A stretch of 64,000 nt of DNA from an uncultured Tateyamaria sp. (GCF_947504105.1 NZ_CANNGP010000009.1:1-64000); one strand, 5' to 3'. Positions 34,126 through 44,001 are shown, counted from the stretch's first letter. Translations and numbers: made by a program. Notes: generated by a model from the sequence alone, not told the origin.

Positions 34126-35088
34126 ATGAAGATCATCCCGCTCGACGCCATCCAACGTGTCGTAACAGGACCGGATGCGATCGACGCGGTGCGCAAAGGG
34201 TATATCGCCTTTTCGGATGGGCTAATCGAACAGCCGGATCCGCTGCAAATCCTGTTCAAAGAAGCGGACGGCAGCTTTTTTGGTGACTGCCATGCAAAGG
34301 CGGCACAGGGGAGGGGGTTGCCATACTTCGTGATTAAGGTGGCTTCCGGGTTTTATCGTAATATAGAGAAACGTCTGTTACCCAACAGCGGGCTTGTGCT
34401 TGTGATGTCCTCAGAAACCGGCCATCCGGTTGCCGTCCTTCAGGATGACGGATGGCTGACCCAAATGCGTACGGCTGCGGCGGGCGCATTAGCTGCATCG
34501 ATAAAACCCGTCCTCCCAACTGCAGCCCTAGGGGTCATCGGCACCGGCACACAGGCATTCCTGCAGGCGCAAATGATTACAGCCTTCACAGGCATCAAAC
34601 CCGTCTTTGTCAAAGGACGGGGTGAGTTGGAAAGCGCTGCGTTCGCGGAGCGTCTGCAGACCGCCGGTATCGATGCGACACCGACAACGTCAGCGCATGA
34701 GATATGCGACAACGCGGCAATCGTGGTCACTGCGACGCCATCCTCCGAACCGGTGTTGATGTCAGACGATGTCATCGGTTCGATTCATATCATTGCCGTG
34801 GGGGCCGACAGCCCGGGCAAGCTGGAGATTGATCCACATCTGACCGCTCGAGCATCGCTGATTGCAACCGATAGCCATGTCCAATGTGTGCATCATGGCG
34901 ATTTCGGTGCCGCCGTTCGCGAGGGGCTTCTTTCGGAAGACGCGGATGTATCATTTTGCGATGTTCTTGCTGGCAAACATCCCGACCTGGACTTCGCTGG
35001 GGCCGAAATTTCAATGGTCGACTTGACCGGCGTCGGCGTGCAAGACCTTGCGATCGCATCGTTGGTTGTAAACCAACTCAACGTGTGA
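34126..35088 (+). CDS. Ornithine cyclodeaminase/mu-crystallin family protein
   Basis: This 320-residue NAD(P)-binding protein has the Rossmann motif LGVIGTGTQAFLQAQ and the N-terminal substrate region around LPYFVIKVASGFYRN with the conserved lysine. Members include ornithine cyclodeaminase, alanine dehydrogenase and imine reductases. The ATG at 34126 is chosen; the frame upstream overlaps the aminotransferase. Paired with an aminotransferase it may reduce or cyclise the imine or keto product. Confidence 0.82.
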   Translation: MKIIPLDAIQRVVTGPDAIDAVRKGYIAFSDGLIEQPDPLQILFKEADGSFFGDCHAKAAQGRGLPYFVIKVASGFYRNIEKRLLPNSGLVLVMSSETGHPVAVLQDDGWLTQMRTAAAGALAASIKPVLPTAALGVIGTGTQAFLQAQMITAFTGIKPVFVKGRGELESAAFAERLQTAGIDATPTTSAHEICDNAAIVVTATPSSEPVLMSDDVIGSIHIIAVGADSPGKLEIDPHLTARASLIATDSHVQCVHHGDFGAAVREGLLSEDADVSFCDVLAGKHPDLDFAGAEISMVDLTGVGVQDLAIASLVVNQLNV

Positions 35089-35590
35089 CCGCGCCAGATT
35101 TCCGCTTCACGAGGCACCGCGGGCTGAAATTTTCCGGCCTCCACCATAGATAAAAATGCTCATCCATTGGTTTGAAATCGGCGTTTGCGGTTCGCAAGAC
35201 AGGACAAGCATGCAGTTCTCCGGAACTCGGCATCGGCGACTGTTCTTGAAAGGCAGGTTTTCCAGGACAGCACCAAGCAGGATTGCTGCGGAGGGGACGC
35301 AGCTTGCACGGGGCATGTATTGGCCGAAACTCGCTAAGGGCACGTGGTACTGAAGCATGACGCTTGACTTGAGCGTGTCACCGACCTTACGTGCTAATCA
35401 GGACACACATTGCAAGGAGGACGAACATGATTATCGCGACTCGTTACCTCCCGGGCAGCTTCCGTTTCGGAGTTCCCGTATCCTGACATTATTGGGCGAA
35501 ATTCGCCCCTGACGTCAGCCGCAACAGTCCAATATCCGGACATTTCTACATTTAAAACCAAGGCACGGCGTATCTGCCCGTGATCGTTCC
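35089..35590. other. Intergenic region with a leader-like mini-ORF
   Basis: These 502 bases precede the ABC exporter gene. At 35427-35486 a 19-codon frame (MIIATRYLPGSFRFGVPVS) follows a strong AAGGAGGACG ribosome site. It is followed at 35494-35508 by a GGGCG/CGCCC hairpin and an 8-bp palindrome TGACGTCA (35510-35517). The arrangement resembles a leader peptide and attenuator, or a short expressed peptide. Nothing else is recognised here. Confidence 0.4.
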
Positions 35591-37348
35591 ATGTCCCGTC
35601 TGTCCACCAAAGGCGCCTTTGCGCGCGTTCTCGCTTTCGCCATACGTCTCTGGGTCCGCAGGCCGGGTCTTGTTGCTGCGCTATTGCTGCTCGTATTGAC
35701 GTCGACGGCTGCCGATATCACGATCCCTGTCGTTACCGGACGCCTTGTGACGGCTGTCTCCGAAGCCGCGTCTCCTTGGGGGGCGTTTGGCTTGCTCCTT
35801 GGTCTTGGGGCAGTGTCCATAGGCGCAAAGATCCTGAGCTACTTTACGATCATCGCACTTACCGTTCCGACCATGCAGATAGCCGAGGCCGAAGCATTCG
35901 CGCGCGTTCAGCGCCTGCCCGCTGACTGGCACGCCAATGCCTTCGCAGGATCGACTGTTCGGCAGATCACCCGTGGTGCATGGGCGCTTGATGACATGGC
36001 GGACGTATTGCTGCTCGCTCTCCTGCCATCGACGTTCGTTTTATTGGGAACGATCGGCACGCTCACGGCGTTCCGGTTGGAGGTCGGCCTTGTGGCTGCT
36101 TTGGGGGCCGCGCTCTTTCTCGGGCTGTCGCTGACGCTAACGCTGTTCTGGGTTGCGCCCGCCGCACGGCTGTCAAATGCACAGGACAGCCGCGTTTCCG
36201 GTGCGTTGGCCGACACGATCACGTCAAACGCCGTGGTGCGGGCGCATGCGGGTGAGGCGCGCGAGGATGAAAGGCTGGGGCAAGTCTTGTCAAAGTGGGC
36301 GCATCGGACGCGGCGCACGTGGCGGCGCGGTACGTGGTCCGGGCTGGCACAAGACGTGTCACTCTGGTGTCTGCGGGCTGCCGTATTGGGCGGCGCGTTG
36401 TTGGCATTTGCCCAAGGTTTGGCTGGCGCGGGCGAGATTGCTTACGTTGTCTCCGCCCTCGGGATGCTGGATGGCTATTTGCGACAGATCGGCAATCACG
36501 TAAGGACGCTTCAGAAATCAGTTAATGATGCCGAAGAGCTTGTGGAATTGATGTCTACCACTCCAGAGCGCGAGGTGGTTCGTCCTCCGGCACGTGCTTT
36601 GCCAGCACGCGCGGCTGCTTTGACCTTTGATCATGTCGATTATCGTTACACTGGGGCGTCGACGCCCCTTTTCACGGATTTGCACGTCACAATACCGGCA
36701 GGTCAAAAAGTGGGTTTGGTGGGGCGTTCGGGGTCTGGCAAGACAACTTTCGTCAAGCTGATCCAACGCATCCATGAAGCGACAGACGGTGCGATCACGT
36801 TGGGCGGTGTCGATATCGCACAGGTTCCGCTTTCTGAATTGCGCCGTCAAATTGCACTCGTTCCACAAGAGCCGATCCTGTTCCATCGTTCACTGGCCGA
36901 GAACATTGCCTATGCGCGCCCCGGTGCCACCCTAGCCGAAGTGCGCGAGGCCGCGGCGCGGGCAGGTGCTGCCGGCTTCATTGAACAATTGCCGAAGGGT
37001 TATGGCACTGAAGTTGGCGAACGTGGCGTGAAGCTGTCTGGCGGCGAGCGCCAGCGGGTGGCCATTGCGCGTGCCTTCCTCTCGGATGCGCCGGTTCTGG
37101 TCATGGATGAGGCGACATCATCGCTCGATTCCGAGGCTGAAGCGCGAGTTGCGGAAGCGGCTGAGCGGTTGATGGAGGGGCGCACGACGTTGGTCATCGC
37201 ACATCGGCTGGCGACCGTCGAAAGGATGGACCGCATCTTGGTTTTTGACCAAGGCAGGATTGTCGAGGATGGTACACCCGCCGACTTGATGGCGCGCAAG
37301 GATGGTCTCTACCGTGCACTGCGGCAGCGTCAAACACTTGCAGCCTGA
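35591..37348 (+). CDS. ABC exporter, fused permease and ATPase
   Basis: This 585-residue half-transporter has an N-terminal six-helix ABC type-1 domain (to about residue 320) and a C-terminal nucleotide-binding domain. The latter has Walker A GRSGSGKTT, Q-loop VPQEPILF, signature LSGGERQ and Walker B VLVMDEATSSLDSE with the switch histidine IAHRL. It would homodimerise in the inner membrane. Relatives export lipids, drugs or peptides; the substrate is unknown. Start ATG at 35591 has no strong ribosome site. Confidence 0.88.
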   Translation: MSRLSTKGAFARVLAFAIRLWVRRPGLVAALLLLVLTSTAADITIPVVTGRLVTAVSEAASPWGAFGLLLGLGAVSIGAKILSYFTIIALTVPTMQIAEAEAFARVQRLPADWHANAFAGSTVRQITRGAWALDDMADVLLLALLPSTFVLLGTIGTLTAFRLEVGLVAALGAALFLGLSLTLTLFWVAPAARLSNAQDSRVSGALADTITSNAVVRAHAGEAREDERLGQVLSKWAHRTRRTWRRGTWSGLAQDVSLWCLRAAVLGGALLAFAQGLAGAGEIAYVVSALGMLDGYLRQIGNHVRTLQKSVNDAEELVELMSTTPEREVVRPPARALPARAAALTFDHVDYRYTGASTPLFTDLHVTIPAGQKVGLVGRSGSGKTTFVKLIQRIHEATDGAITLGGVDIAQVPLSELRRQIALVPQEPILFHRSLAENIAYARPGATLAEVREAAARAGAAGFIEQLPKGYGTEVGERGVKLSGGERQRVAIARAFLSDAPVLVMDEATSSLDSEAEARVAEAAERLMEGRTTLVIAHRLATVERMDRILVFDQGRIVEDGTPADLMARKDGLYRALRQRQTLAA

Positions 37349-37451
37349 GGCTTTGCACGCAGTATACTACAATCAAGGAAGGCGCGGTCAAAGACGCTTA
37401 AAGCAACGGCCAAACACACGTAACGAGCATACTTCCAGCCATGTCTAAGCT

Positions 37452-38168
37452 ATGCCACTCAAACTGTTCATGACGAGCAAAACGCATTCCACACTTACGT
37501 TGCTGCCAAGTCTTTGGCTGCACGGTGCCGGTCTGACTGACGCAACATGGCGGGATGTTGTCGTTGATATGCCGCTTGCCAAAACGCCTAACCTGCCCGG
37601 TACCGGAAACCCTGCGCGAGTAGAAAGATATGCAGACGCGCTTCAACACCTTGCGCCGGACGGAGCGGTGCTGGTTGGGCATTCTCTTGGTGGTATGGTT
37701 GCTTTGGAGCTGGCGGCCCGTACAAGGCCCGCGGCACTGGTTCTGATCGAGGCTGTGCCTACGGTTGTCGATACGTTCTTCGGGCGCATTGCAGGGCGTT
37801 TGCTTCCGGCTGTTCTAAGACGCATCTCTCCGGGTCGCCTTGCTGGCCTTGTCGGCCTCGGCGAACCCGAGATCGTCGCGAAGGAATTACGCGCGCAAAT
37901 CCCTTGTTGGAGTGCCGAGGCGATTGCCGACCAGATGTGCGCCGCTGCAGTCTATGACGGGCGGTATCTGCTTAGCGCTATCGCAGCTCCGACGCTTTTG
38001 GTGGACGGGCAGCGTAACCGTGCGACGCGTCGCGGTATGGAAGCCTTTGAAATAGGAATCATCGGTTCGGAACTGCTGCGCCTTGATGGCGGGCACAACC
38101 TGCCACTGGAAATGCCTGATGCTTTGCGTGAGCATATCGATGACTTCCTGAAACGCAGACTTAATTAG
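37452..38168 (+). CDS. Alpha/beta-fold hydrolase
   Basis: This 238-residue protein has the nucleophile elbow GHSLGG, an oxyanion region near LWLHGAGLTDATW, a late aspartate in LLVDGQRN and the catalytic histidine in LDGGHNLPLE. It is probably an esterase or lyase of small esters. The substrate is not predictable. A second in-frame ATG lies at 37470. Confidence 0.8.
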   Translation: MPLKLFMTSKTHSTLTLLPSLWLHGAGLTDATWRDVVVDMPLAKTPNLPGTGNPARVERYADALQHLAPDGAVLVGHSLGGMVALELAARTRPAALVLIEAVPTVVDTFFGRIAGRLLPAVLRRISPGRLAGLVGLGEPEIVAKELRAQIPCWSAEAIADQMCAAAVYDGRYLLSAIAAPTLLVDGQRNRATRRGMEAFEIGIIGSELLRLDGGHNLPLEMPDALREHIDDFLKRRLN

Positions 38169-38193
38169 CTTTCACCCCGACGGTAATGACACT

Positions 38194-38934
38194 TCAGCCT
38201 TCGCTGCGCGTCACGGTGGCATTCCCGGCCTGCATGCTTCCCACGGCGCGGTCAAAGCGCAGGTAAGCGATGGCCCGATCTCCCGCACGGGACAAAAGAG
38301 TGCCAGCGGCTTTGCCGTCGGCAACAATCTCAGTTCCCGTTTCGGCATCGCCGAGCACGTCGACCTGAGCCAGTCCCTTGCGCAAGGTCGTCTTGTGCTT
38401 CATCCGTGCGGTCACCTCTTGTCCCACATAGCAGCCTTTGCGAAAGTCGACGCCGTGCAAGGCCTCGAAGCCCACTTCAAGGATAAAGGTGTTGGGGGTG
38501 AGCTCTACACCGGTTTCCGGGATCAAGTGCTTAACACGCAAAGCTGTCCAATCTGTGTCATCGTCCGCTTGTGGTGTGTCGCGATAGGCACGCCAACCCA
38601 ATTCAGTATGGCGTGGATCAGCAAACCCATCCTCGGGCGGATGTCCAAGCCCCCTGTGCATATGTCGGGCCGAATCCTCGAGCGTTACGTTGGCGCGCAG
38701 TTTGTACATACTAAGTCGTTGCCGCAGCATGTCGGCATGGTCAGCATGGGCATCCAGAAGAACCGCATCTCCATCAGGTGCCAGGAAGAAATCCGAGATG
38801 TACTTGCCCTGCGGGGTCAACAGAGCGGCATAAACCAGACCGTGGGCAAGCCCATCCACATCATTGGTCACAAGCCCTTGCAAGAAGCTATATGTATCAG
38901 ACCCCGACAGCCGAAAGATATGACGATTGGACAT
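38194..38934 (-). CDS. ygfZ: YgfZ/GcvT-domain folate-binding protein (Fe-S maintenance)
   Basis: This 246-residue GcvT-like protein carries the YgfZ signature K-G-C-Y-V-G-Q-E (in DFRKGCYVGQEVTARM). It uses tetrahydrofolate and helps to repair or build some iron-sulfur enzymes such as MiaB. N-terminal GcvT domain from residue 1 (HIFRLSGSDTYSFLQGLVTND). It is divergent from the glycosyltransferase at 39000. Confidence 0.85.
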   Translation of the reverse strand: MSNRHIFRLSGSDTYSFLQGLVTNDVDGLAHGLVYAALLTPQGKYISDFFLAPDGDAVLLDAHADHADMLRQRLSMYKLRANVTLEDSARHMHRGLGHPPEDGFADPRHTELGWRAYRDTPQADDDTDWTALRVKHLIPETGVELTPNTFILEVGFEALHGVDFRKGCYVGQEVTARMKHKTTLRKGLAQVDVLGDAETGTEIVADGKAAGTLLSRAGDRAIAYLRFDRAVGSMQAGNATVTRSEG

Positions 38935-38999
38935 TGGTGTTCCTTTTCGATCTTCCCCTTGTCATATAACAGCGCGAAGTCCATCCGAAAGGGCCCCAA

Positions 39000-39668
39000 G
39001 TGCCTGCGCCAATCTCTGTCATCGTCCCGACGCTGAATGCTGAAGCTGCACTTGGCTCCACCCTTGCAGCACTGATGGAGGGCGTTGAAGCGGGGCTGAT
39101 CGCTGAACTGATCGTAAGCGATGGCGGTTCGACCGATGAGACACTTAGGCTAGCAGAGGCGTGGGGTGCTAATGTCATAGGCGGGGCCCCTTCGCGTGGC
39201 GGGCAATTGCGCCGCGGATGCAAAGCTGCGCGGGCGGAATGGTTTCTGGTTCTCCATGCAGATACCGTGTTGTCAGCCGGTTGGTCAGAGGCAGTGGCCG
39301 CGCATATGGGGCAGAGCGATGCGGCTTACTTCAAGCTGAGGTTTGATCGCGGTGGGCGCTTGGTTGCAGCATGGGCCAACTGTCGCGCAAGGCTGTTTGG
39401 TCTTCCATATGGTGATCAGGGTCTACTGATCCGTCGCGATCTTTATTCTCGAGTGGGTGGGTACCAGGATATTCCGCTCATGGAAGATGTTGCGTTGGTC
39501 CGCGCGGTTCGTGGACAGCTTGCCTTGCTGGATGCGATTGCCGTGACGAGTGCTGAAAAGTATCGGCGTCAGGGTTGGATGCGCCGAGGGTGGCGCAACC
39601 TGTGGACACTGATACGGTACCTCGTCGGAGTTGATCCCAAAGTACTCGCCGCTGATTATCGGAGCTAG
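39000..39668 (+). CDS. Family 2 glycosyltransferase (TIGR04283-like)
   Basis: This 222-residue GT-A protein has the N-terminal VIVPTLNAEAALGSTLAAL, the DGGSTDET motif and DXD-like H-A-D in LVLHADTVLS. Size and motifs fit the TIGR04283 group of small glycosyltransferases. Start is GTG at 39000 with AAAGGG upstream. Its stop TAG shares the palindrome CTAG with the stop of the convergent ABC gene. Confidence 0.8.
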   Translation: MPAPISVIVPTLNAEAALGSTLAALMEGVEAGLIAELIVSDGGSTDETLRLAEAWGANVIGGAPSRGGQLRRGCKAARAEWFLVLHADTVLSAGWSEAVAAHMGQSDAAYFKLRFDRGGRLVAAWANCRARLFGLPYGDQGLLIRRDLYSRVGGYQDIPLMEDVALVRAVRGQLALLDAIAVTSAEKYRRQGWMRRGWRNLWTLIRYLVGVDPKVLAADYRS

Positions 39669-41533
39669 CCGAACAGCCGGGATCTAAATCGCGTAAACAG
39701 GCCTCGCGACGAATTGTCTTCATCCCGGTCGCGTAGCACGTCTGATAGCGGCGCATCGATGATCGTTTTACCATCTTTGAACTGAAGACGGTACAGATCG
39801 GCGTAAATACCACCCCGATCCAGCAGTTCTTCGTGCGTGCCTGTATCCTTGACCTCACCCCGATCCATGACAATGATCTGGTCCGCGCCGCGAATGGTGG
39901 AAAGGCGGTGCGCAATCACAAGCGTGGTACGTCCTGCGGACAACCTATCAAGCGCGTCTTGCACGACCTTTTCCGACTGCGCATCAAGGGCCGATGTCGC
40001 CTCATCCAGCAGCAGAATGGGAGTGTTCCGCAGAAGGGCACGCGCAATGACCACGCGCTGCCGTTGACCGCCCGACAGGGCAGAACCGCGGGGCCCGACG
40101 GGCGTTTGCAGCCCTTCGGGCAGCGTTTTTACAAAGTCGGTAACGTGGGCGGCATCCAGCACTTCCTTCAGTTGTTCGTCACTGACGTCCGTGCGGCCAA
40201 GAAGGATATTTTCCCGCAAGGTTTCGTCGAACAGCAGGGCCTCTTGTGTCACGACGGAATACAGACCGCGCAGTGCCACAAGGTCCATTTCAGTCGTTGG
40301 GGTGTCGCCGATGAATACGGTGCCTGATTGTGGGTCGATGAGACGCGTCAGCACGTTGAAGATTGTGGACTTGCCCGCACCGGATGCGCCCACAAGGGCA
40401 GTGGTATGTCCCGGCCGCGCTGTCAACGATACACCTCGCAAAACCGGCGCATCACCATAGGACAGTTCCACGTTGTCCAAGCGGACTTCAGGCACACCGA
40501 CGGGTGCAGGCCTGGCATTCGGTGGTGATGTCAGCGCGAGTGGTATGTCCATCAACTCCTTCACGCGTTCTATGGACGCCGCGGCCGACTGCCAAAGCCC
40601 GGAAATTGCACCGAGCCGCCGCATCGGGTCAAAGGCAAACCCCATTGCCGTAAAGAATGTCATGAACTGGCCGATAGTCTTGTCGCCCGAGATGATCTCG
40701 GACCCGCCGTACAGGATCACAGCCATGAACCCGACGCCCGAAATGATGTCAATCATCGCAGGGATGGCGGCCCCGCCAAATGCAGTCTTTGTCTGTGTCT
40801 TGATGAACCGACGTGTAAGCCCGCGATATTGCCGTGCCTGATATGCTTCAAGCGCGTTCAGCTTGACTTGAACGATCCCATGGAAAACTTCGTCCAGACG
40901 GGTCGAAAGACCGGCGCCCAGATCGCGCGACTTGCGGGCCTGTTTGCGGACGTAGCGCTGGGCCATGCCTGCCGGAAGCACCAGAACTGGAATGCCAATC
41001 AGCGCCAGCATGGCCCAGATCGGGTCGACGCTGATCGCTACGCCAAGAAGAACGATCAGTCCCAGGAAATCACGCCCCGCGCCGGTGATGATCGCGCGCC
41101 AGACATTACCTACAGCCCCAACATCACCTTGTACCCGCTGGATCAGATAGCCGGGTGGATGGGATTGGTGAAATGCGCCGTCTTGCAGCATGATCCTGTC
41201 CAGGAGGTCCATACGCAGAGCGGCCGATGTTTTCAGCGCGACCTGCGTCAGGATCAGCTTTTGGATAACCGATGACGTGGCCCGCACTATAAAGATGCCG
41301 ACGACTAGAGCGCCGACCCAGACAAGCATGGCTGAATCACCCTCAACAAATACCTGATCGAACATGGGCTGCATCAGGTAGCTCAGGGCACCCAACATGG
41401 ATCCTTCGATCAGCATGAACATAACCGCCACACTCATCAGGCCGCTGTGTTTCTTCAGATAGCCGCGCCAGATCCAGCGCAGAAGCTCGCGGGAATCCTC
41501 GGTCGGGGTGAAGGGGGCTTTGGGCTCTGTCAC
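39665..41533 (-). CDS. MsbA-like ABC transporter, fused permease and ATPase
   Basis: This 622-residue half-transporter has an N-terminal six-helix domain (about residues 30-330). Its ATPase has Walker A GASGAGKST, Q-loop VTQEALLF, signature LSGGQRQ, Walker B ILLLDEATSALD and switch histidine IAHRLST. Size and order suit MsbA-type lipid A or glycolipid flippases. Start is GTG at 41533 without a strong ribosome site. Its 3' end overlaps the glycosyltransferase by 4 bases tail to tail. Confidence 0.85.
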   Translation of the reverse strand: MTEPKAPFTPTEDSRELLRWIWRGYLKKHSGLMSVAVMFMLIEGSMLGALSYLMQPMFDQVFVEGDSAMLVWVGALVVGIFIVRATSSVIQKLILTQVALKTSAALRMDLLDRIMLQDGAFHQSHPPGYLIQRVQGDVGAVGNVWRAIITGAGRDFLGLIVLLGVAISVDPIWAMLALIGIPVLVLPAGMAQRYVRKQARKSRDLGAGLSTRLDEVFHGIVQVKLNALEAYQARQYRGLTRRFIKTQTKTAFGGAAIPAMIDIISGVGFMAVILYGGSEIISGDKTIGQFMTFFTAMGFAFDPMRRLGAISGLWQSAAASIERVKELMDIPLALTSPPNARPAPVGVPEVRLDNVELSYGDAPVLRGVSLTARPGHTTALVGASGAGKSTIFNVLTRLIDPQSGTVFIGDTPTTEMDLVALRGLYSVVTQEALLFDETLRENILLGRTDVSDEQLKEVLDAAHVTDFVKTLPEGLQTPVGPRGSALSGGQRQRVVIARALLRNTPILLLDEATSALDAQSEKVVQDALDRLSAGRTTLVIAHRLSTIRGADQIIVMDRGEVKDTGTHEELLDRGGIYADLYRLQFKDGKTIIDAPLSDVLRDRDEDNSSRGLFTRFRSRLFG

Positions 41534-41688
41534 GCGTGGTGTCTGTCGGCGTTACGCCGTGCTCCGGTAAGGGACGTTGGGAGGAAGCTCTAGCGCGGCG
41601 CGCGCTGGGGGGCAAGCGCAGCAGACCGATTGACGCCGGGACGCTGCACGCTACGGTGCGCCGGTCAATTACATGGCGGAGAGCATTC

Positions 41689-42897
41689 ATGACATCACCA
41701 TTCAAAGGTCGTTCGGGGCGCGAATATCTGGCCATTCCCGGCCCTTCGGTGATGCCTGATGCGGTCTTGCAGGCCATGCACCGCGCTGCGCCGAACATTT
41801 ACGCGGGCGAGATCGTGGATATCGCGGCCAGTCTGGTCCCTGACCTCAAAGCCGTGGCGCGGACCCAGGGGCACCTGGCCATGTATATCGGCAATGGCCA
41901 CGCCGCATGGGAGGCGGCCCTGGCCAACGTGATTGCGCCCGGCGACACCGTGCTGGTGCCCGCGACGGGCCGTTTTGCGCATGGATGGGCTGAAATGGCC
42001 GAGGGACTGGGCGCAACCGTGCAAATCCTCGATTTCGGCAAGCGCGCACCGTGGAACATGGATCAGATTGCCGAGGCGCTGCGCGCAGACACAGCGCACA
42101 AGATCAAGGCGGTCCTGGCCGTGCATGTCGATACCTCGACCTCGGTGCGCAACGATGTTGCCGCCTTGCGGGGGGTGATGGATGAGGTCGGGCATCCCGC
42201 CCTGTTGATGGCCGACTGCATTGCGTCACTGGGGTGCGACGCATTCGAGATGGACGCCTGGGGCGCTGACGTGATGGTCGCGGGGTGTCAAAAGGGGCTC
42301 ATGGTCCCGCCGGGCATGGCCTTCGTATTCTTCAATGATAAGGCTGACGCGGTGCGCCGCGCGATGCCACGTGTCAGCAAATACTGGGATTGGTCACCCC
42401 GGGCCAATCCCGAAGAATTCTACATGTATTGGAATGGCACCGCGCCCACGCATCACCTCTATGGTCTGCGCACCGCTTTGGACATGATCCATGCCGAGGG
42501 GATGGAGGCGATATGGGCGCGCCATACCAAACTGGCCCGCGCAATCTGGGCCGCATGCGAGGCGTGGGGCGAGGACGGCCTGCTTGAGCTGAACGTCGTG
42601 GATCGCGCGCACCGCAGCTGTGCCGTCACGGCCCTGCGGCTGGAAAGCCCACATGCCACCGCGCTGCGTGATTGGACCGAACAAAACCTTGGGCTGACAC
42701 TTGGGATCGGGCTGGGCATGGCACCTCCCGGTGACCCGGCGTGGCACGGCTTTTTCCGCTTGGGCCACATGGGGCATGTGAACGGACACATGATCATGGG
42801 CCTGCTCGGCGGGATCGAGGCCGGGTTGTCGGCTCTGGGCGTTCCACATGGGCGCGGCGCATTGGACGCTGCGGCTGGAGTGATCGCTGACGTCTGA
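41689..42897 (+). CDS. Class V aminotransferase (serine/alanine-glyoxylate type)
   Basis: This 402-residue PLP enzyme shows the N-terminal IPGPSVMPDAVL motif of alanine/serine-glyoxylate aminotransferases, the PLP aspartate in LLMADCIASLG and the Schiff-base lysine in VAGCQKGLMVPPG. A late GFFRLGHMGHV segment fits. It may serve C2/serine metabolism or purine-derived ureidoglycine. Start at 41689 has GGAGAG; the frame upstream is open to 41536. Confidence 0.85.
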   Translation: MTSPFKGRSGREYLAIPGPSVMPDAVLQAMHRAAPNIYAGEIVDIAASLVPDLKAVARTQGHLAMYIGNGHAAWEAALANVIAPGDTVLVPATGRFAHGWAEMAEGLGATVQILDFGKRAPWNMDQIAEALRADTAHKIKAVLAVHVDTSTSVRNDVAALRGVMDEVGHPALLMADCIASLGCDAFEMDAWGADVMVAGCQKGLMVPPGMAFVFFNDKADAVRRAMPRVSKYWDWSPRANPEEFYMYWNGTAPTHHLYGLRTALDMIHAEGMEAIWARHTKLARAIWAACEAWGEDGLLELNVVDRAHRSCAVTALRLESPHATALRDWTEQNLGLTLGIGLGMAPPGDPAWHGFFRLGHMGHVNGHMIMGLLGGIEAGLSALGVPHGRGALDAAAGVIADV

Positions 42898-42955
42898 ATG
42901 CGGACGCCCCGAGCAAAGTGTACAACAGCAACAGGCCGATGGTCAGGCAAAGCAT

Positions 42956-43696
42956 ATGGATGAACACTACAAGGAACAGACGCTCGTAGAGCTTTATGAC
43001 ACCGTGAACGCGTCGCGGAATGATTTTGATTTCTACCGCGCGCGGTTGCCCGCCCCGCCAAGCCGCATTCTTGACGTCGGATGCGGCACAGGGACGTTCG
43101 CGATCGAACTGTCGGCTGCGGGCTATGCTGTCATTGGCATCGATCCAGCTGGCGCGATGATTGCGGCCGCACGGACCAAACCGGGCGGTGACGATGTGCG
43201 TTGGGTGGTCGGTGAGGTGTCCGATCTGGATCCAGACATGCGCTTTGATGCCGCCGTCATGACCGGGCACGCGTTCCAGTGTCTGCTGCGCGACGATCAG
43301 ATCATGGGCCTGTTTCAAAACATGGCGCAACGTCTGACACCGGGTGCTTCGTTTTGGTTTGAAACCCGCAACCCGGCGGCCAAGCCCTGGCTACGCTGGA
43401 CCCCGGAAAATGCCGGGCCACCCAAGACACTTGCGGACGGGCGTATTCTGCAAGTTACCCATGATGTCCAATCGGTCGAAGGTGAGTTCGTCACCTTTTC
43501 CGAGAGCTACGCGTTCCAAAACGGGCACGAGGCGCTTTCCACGCAAAGCTGCCTGCGGTTTCTGTCCCTTTCCGCCATCAAGCGGCTGGCAGCGCGCGCG
43601 GGCCTGTCCGTTCATTCGGTCAGCGGGGATTGGAATGGGGGCACATTTGGCGACCGCAGCCCCGAGATCATTTTAGAACTAAAAAGGCTGGACTAG
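42956..43696 (+). CDS. Class I SAM-dependent methyltransferase
   Basis: This 246-residue protein has motif I ILDVGCGTGTFAIELS with the post-I acidic GIDPAG, motif II around FDAAVMTGHAFQ, and motif III near LTPGASFWFETRNP. The target is unknown. It lies in the plus direction after the class V aminotransferase, 58 bases apart. Confidence 0.82.
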   Translation: MDEHYKEQTLVELYDTVNASRNDFDFYRARLPAPPSRILDVGCGTGTFAIELSAAGYAVIGIDPAGAMIAAARTKPGGDDVRWVVGEVSDLDPDMRFDAAVMTGHAFQCLLRDDQIMGLFQNMAQRLTPGASFWFETRNPAAKPWLRWTPENAGPPKTLADGRILQVTHDVQSVEGEFVTFSESYAFQNGHEALSTQSCLRFLSLSAIKRLAARAGLSVHSVSGDWNGGTFGDRSPEIILELKRLD

Positions 43697-43733
43697 CCGA
43701 CCCGGACAGCACGGCGCATGCGCTGCGCGGTCT

Positions 43734-43952
43734 TCAGATCTGTTTGCCTCTGCGGATGGACGCCGACTGTCGCTGCGCGGCCCAGACTTTGCCACGCTCA
43801 ATCAGATGGTTCACACCCAGACCAAGCAGCATTGCCGCAATCAGGCCCCAGATCGCCCAGATCGCAACCAGGATCCACGTAATGTTCACCCCGAACATCA
43901 CGATGCAGGCGTTTTTATAGTTGGGCGCGGTTCCGATGTTGTGATCGTCCAT
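43734..43952 (-). CDS. Small membrane protein, 72 residues
   Basis: This small protein has two hydrophobic stretches (CIVMFGVNITWILVAIWAIW and LIAAMLLGLG) and a basic C-terminus. The ATG at 43952 has a strong GGAGG 5 bases upstream. It lies 50 bases downstream of the HisC-like gene on the same strand and is probably cotranscribed with it. Function unknown. Confidence 0.6.
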   Translation of the reverse strand: MDDHNIGTAPNYKNACIVMFGVNITWILVAIWAIWGLIAAMLLGLGVNHLIERGKVWAAQRQSASIRRGKQI

Positions 43953-44001
43953 TGCGGCCTCCGGGTTCTCCCCGTCGATTATAATGCGGCAAACAGCCCT
44001 G

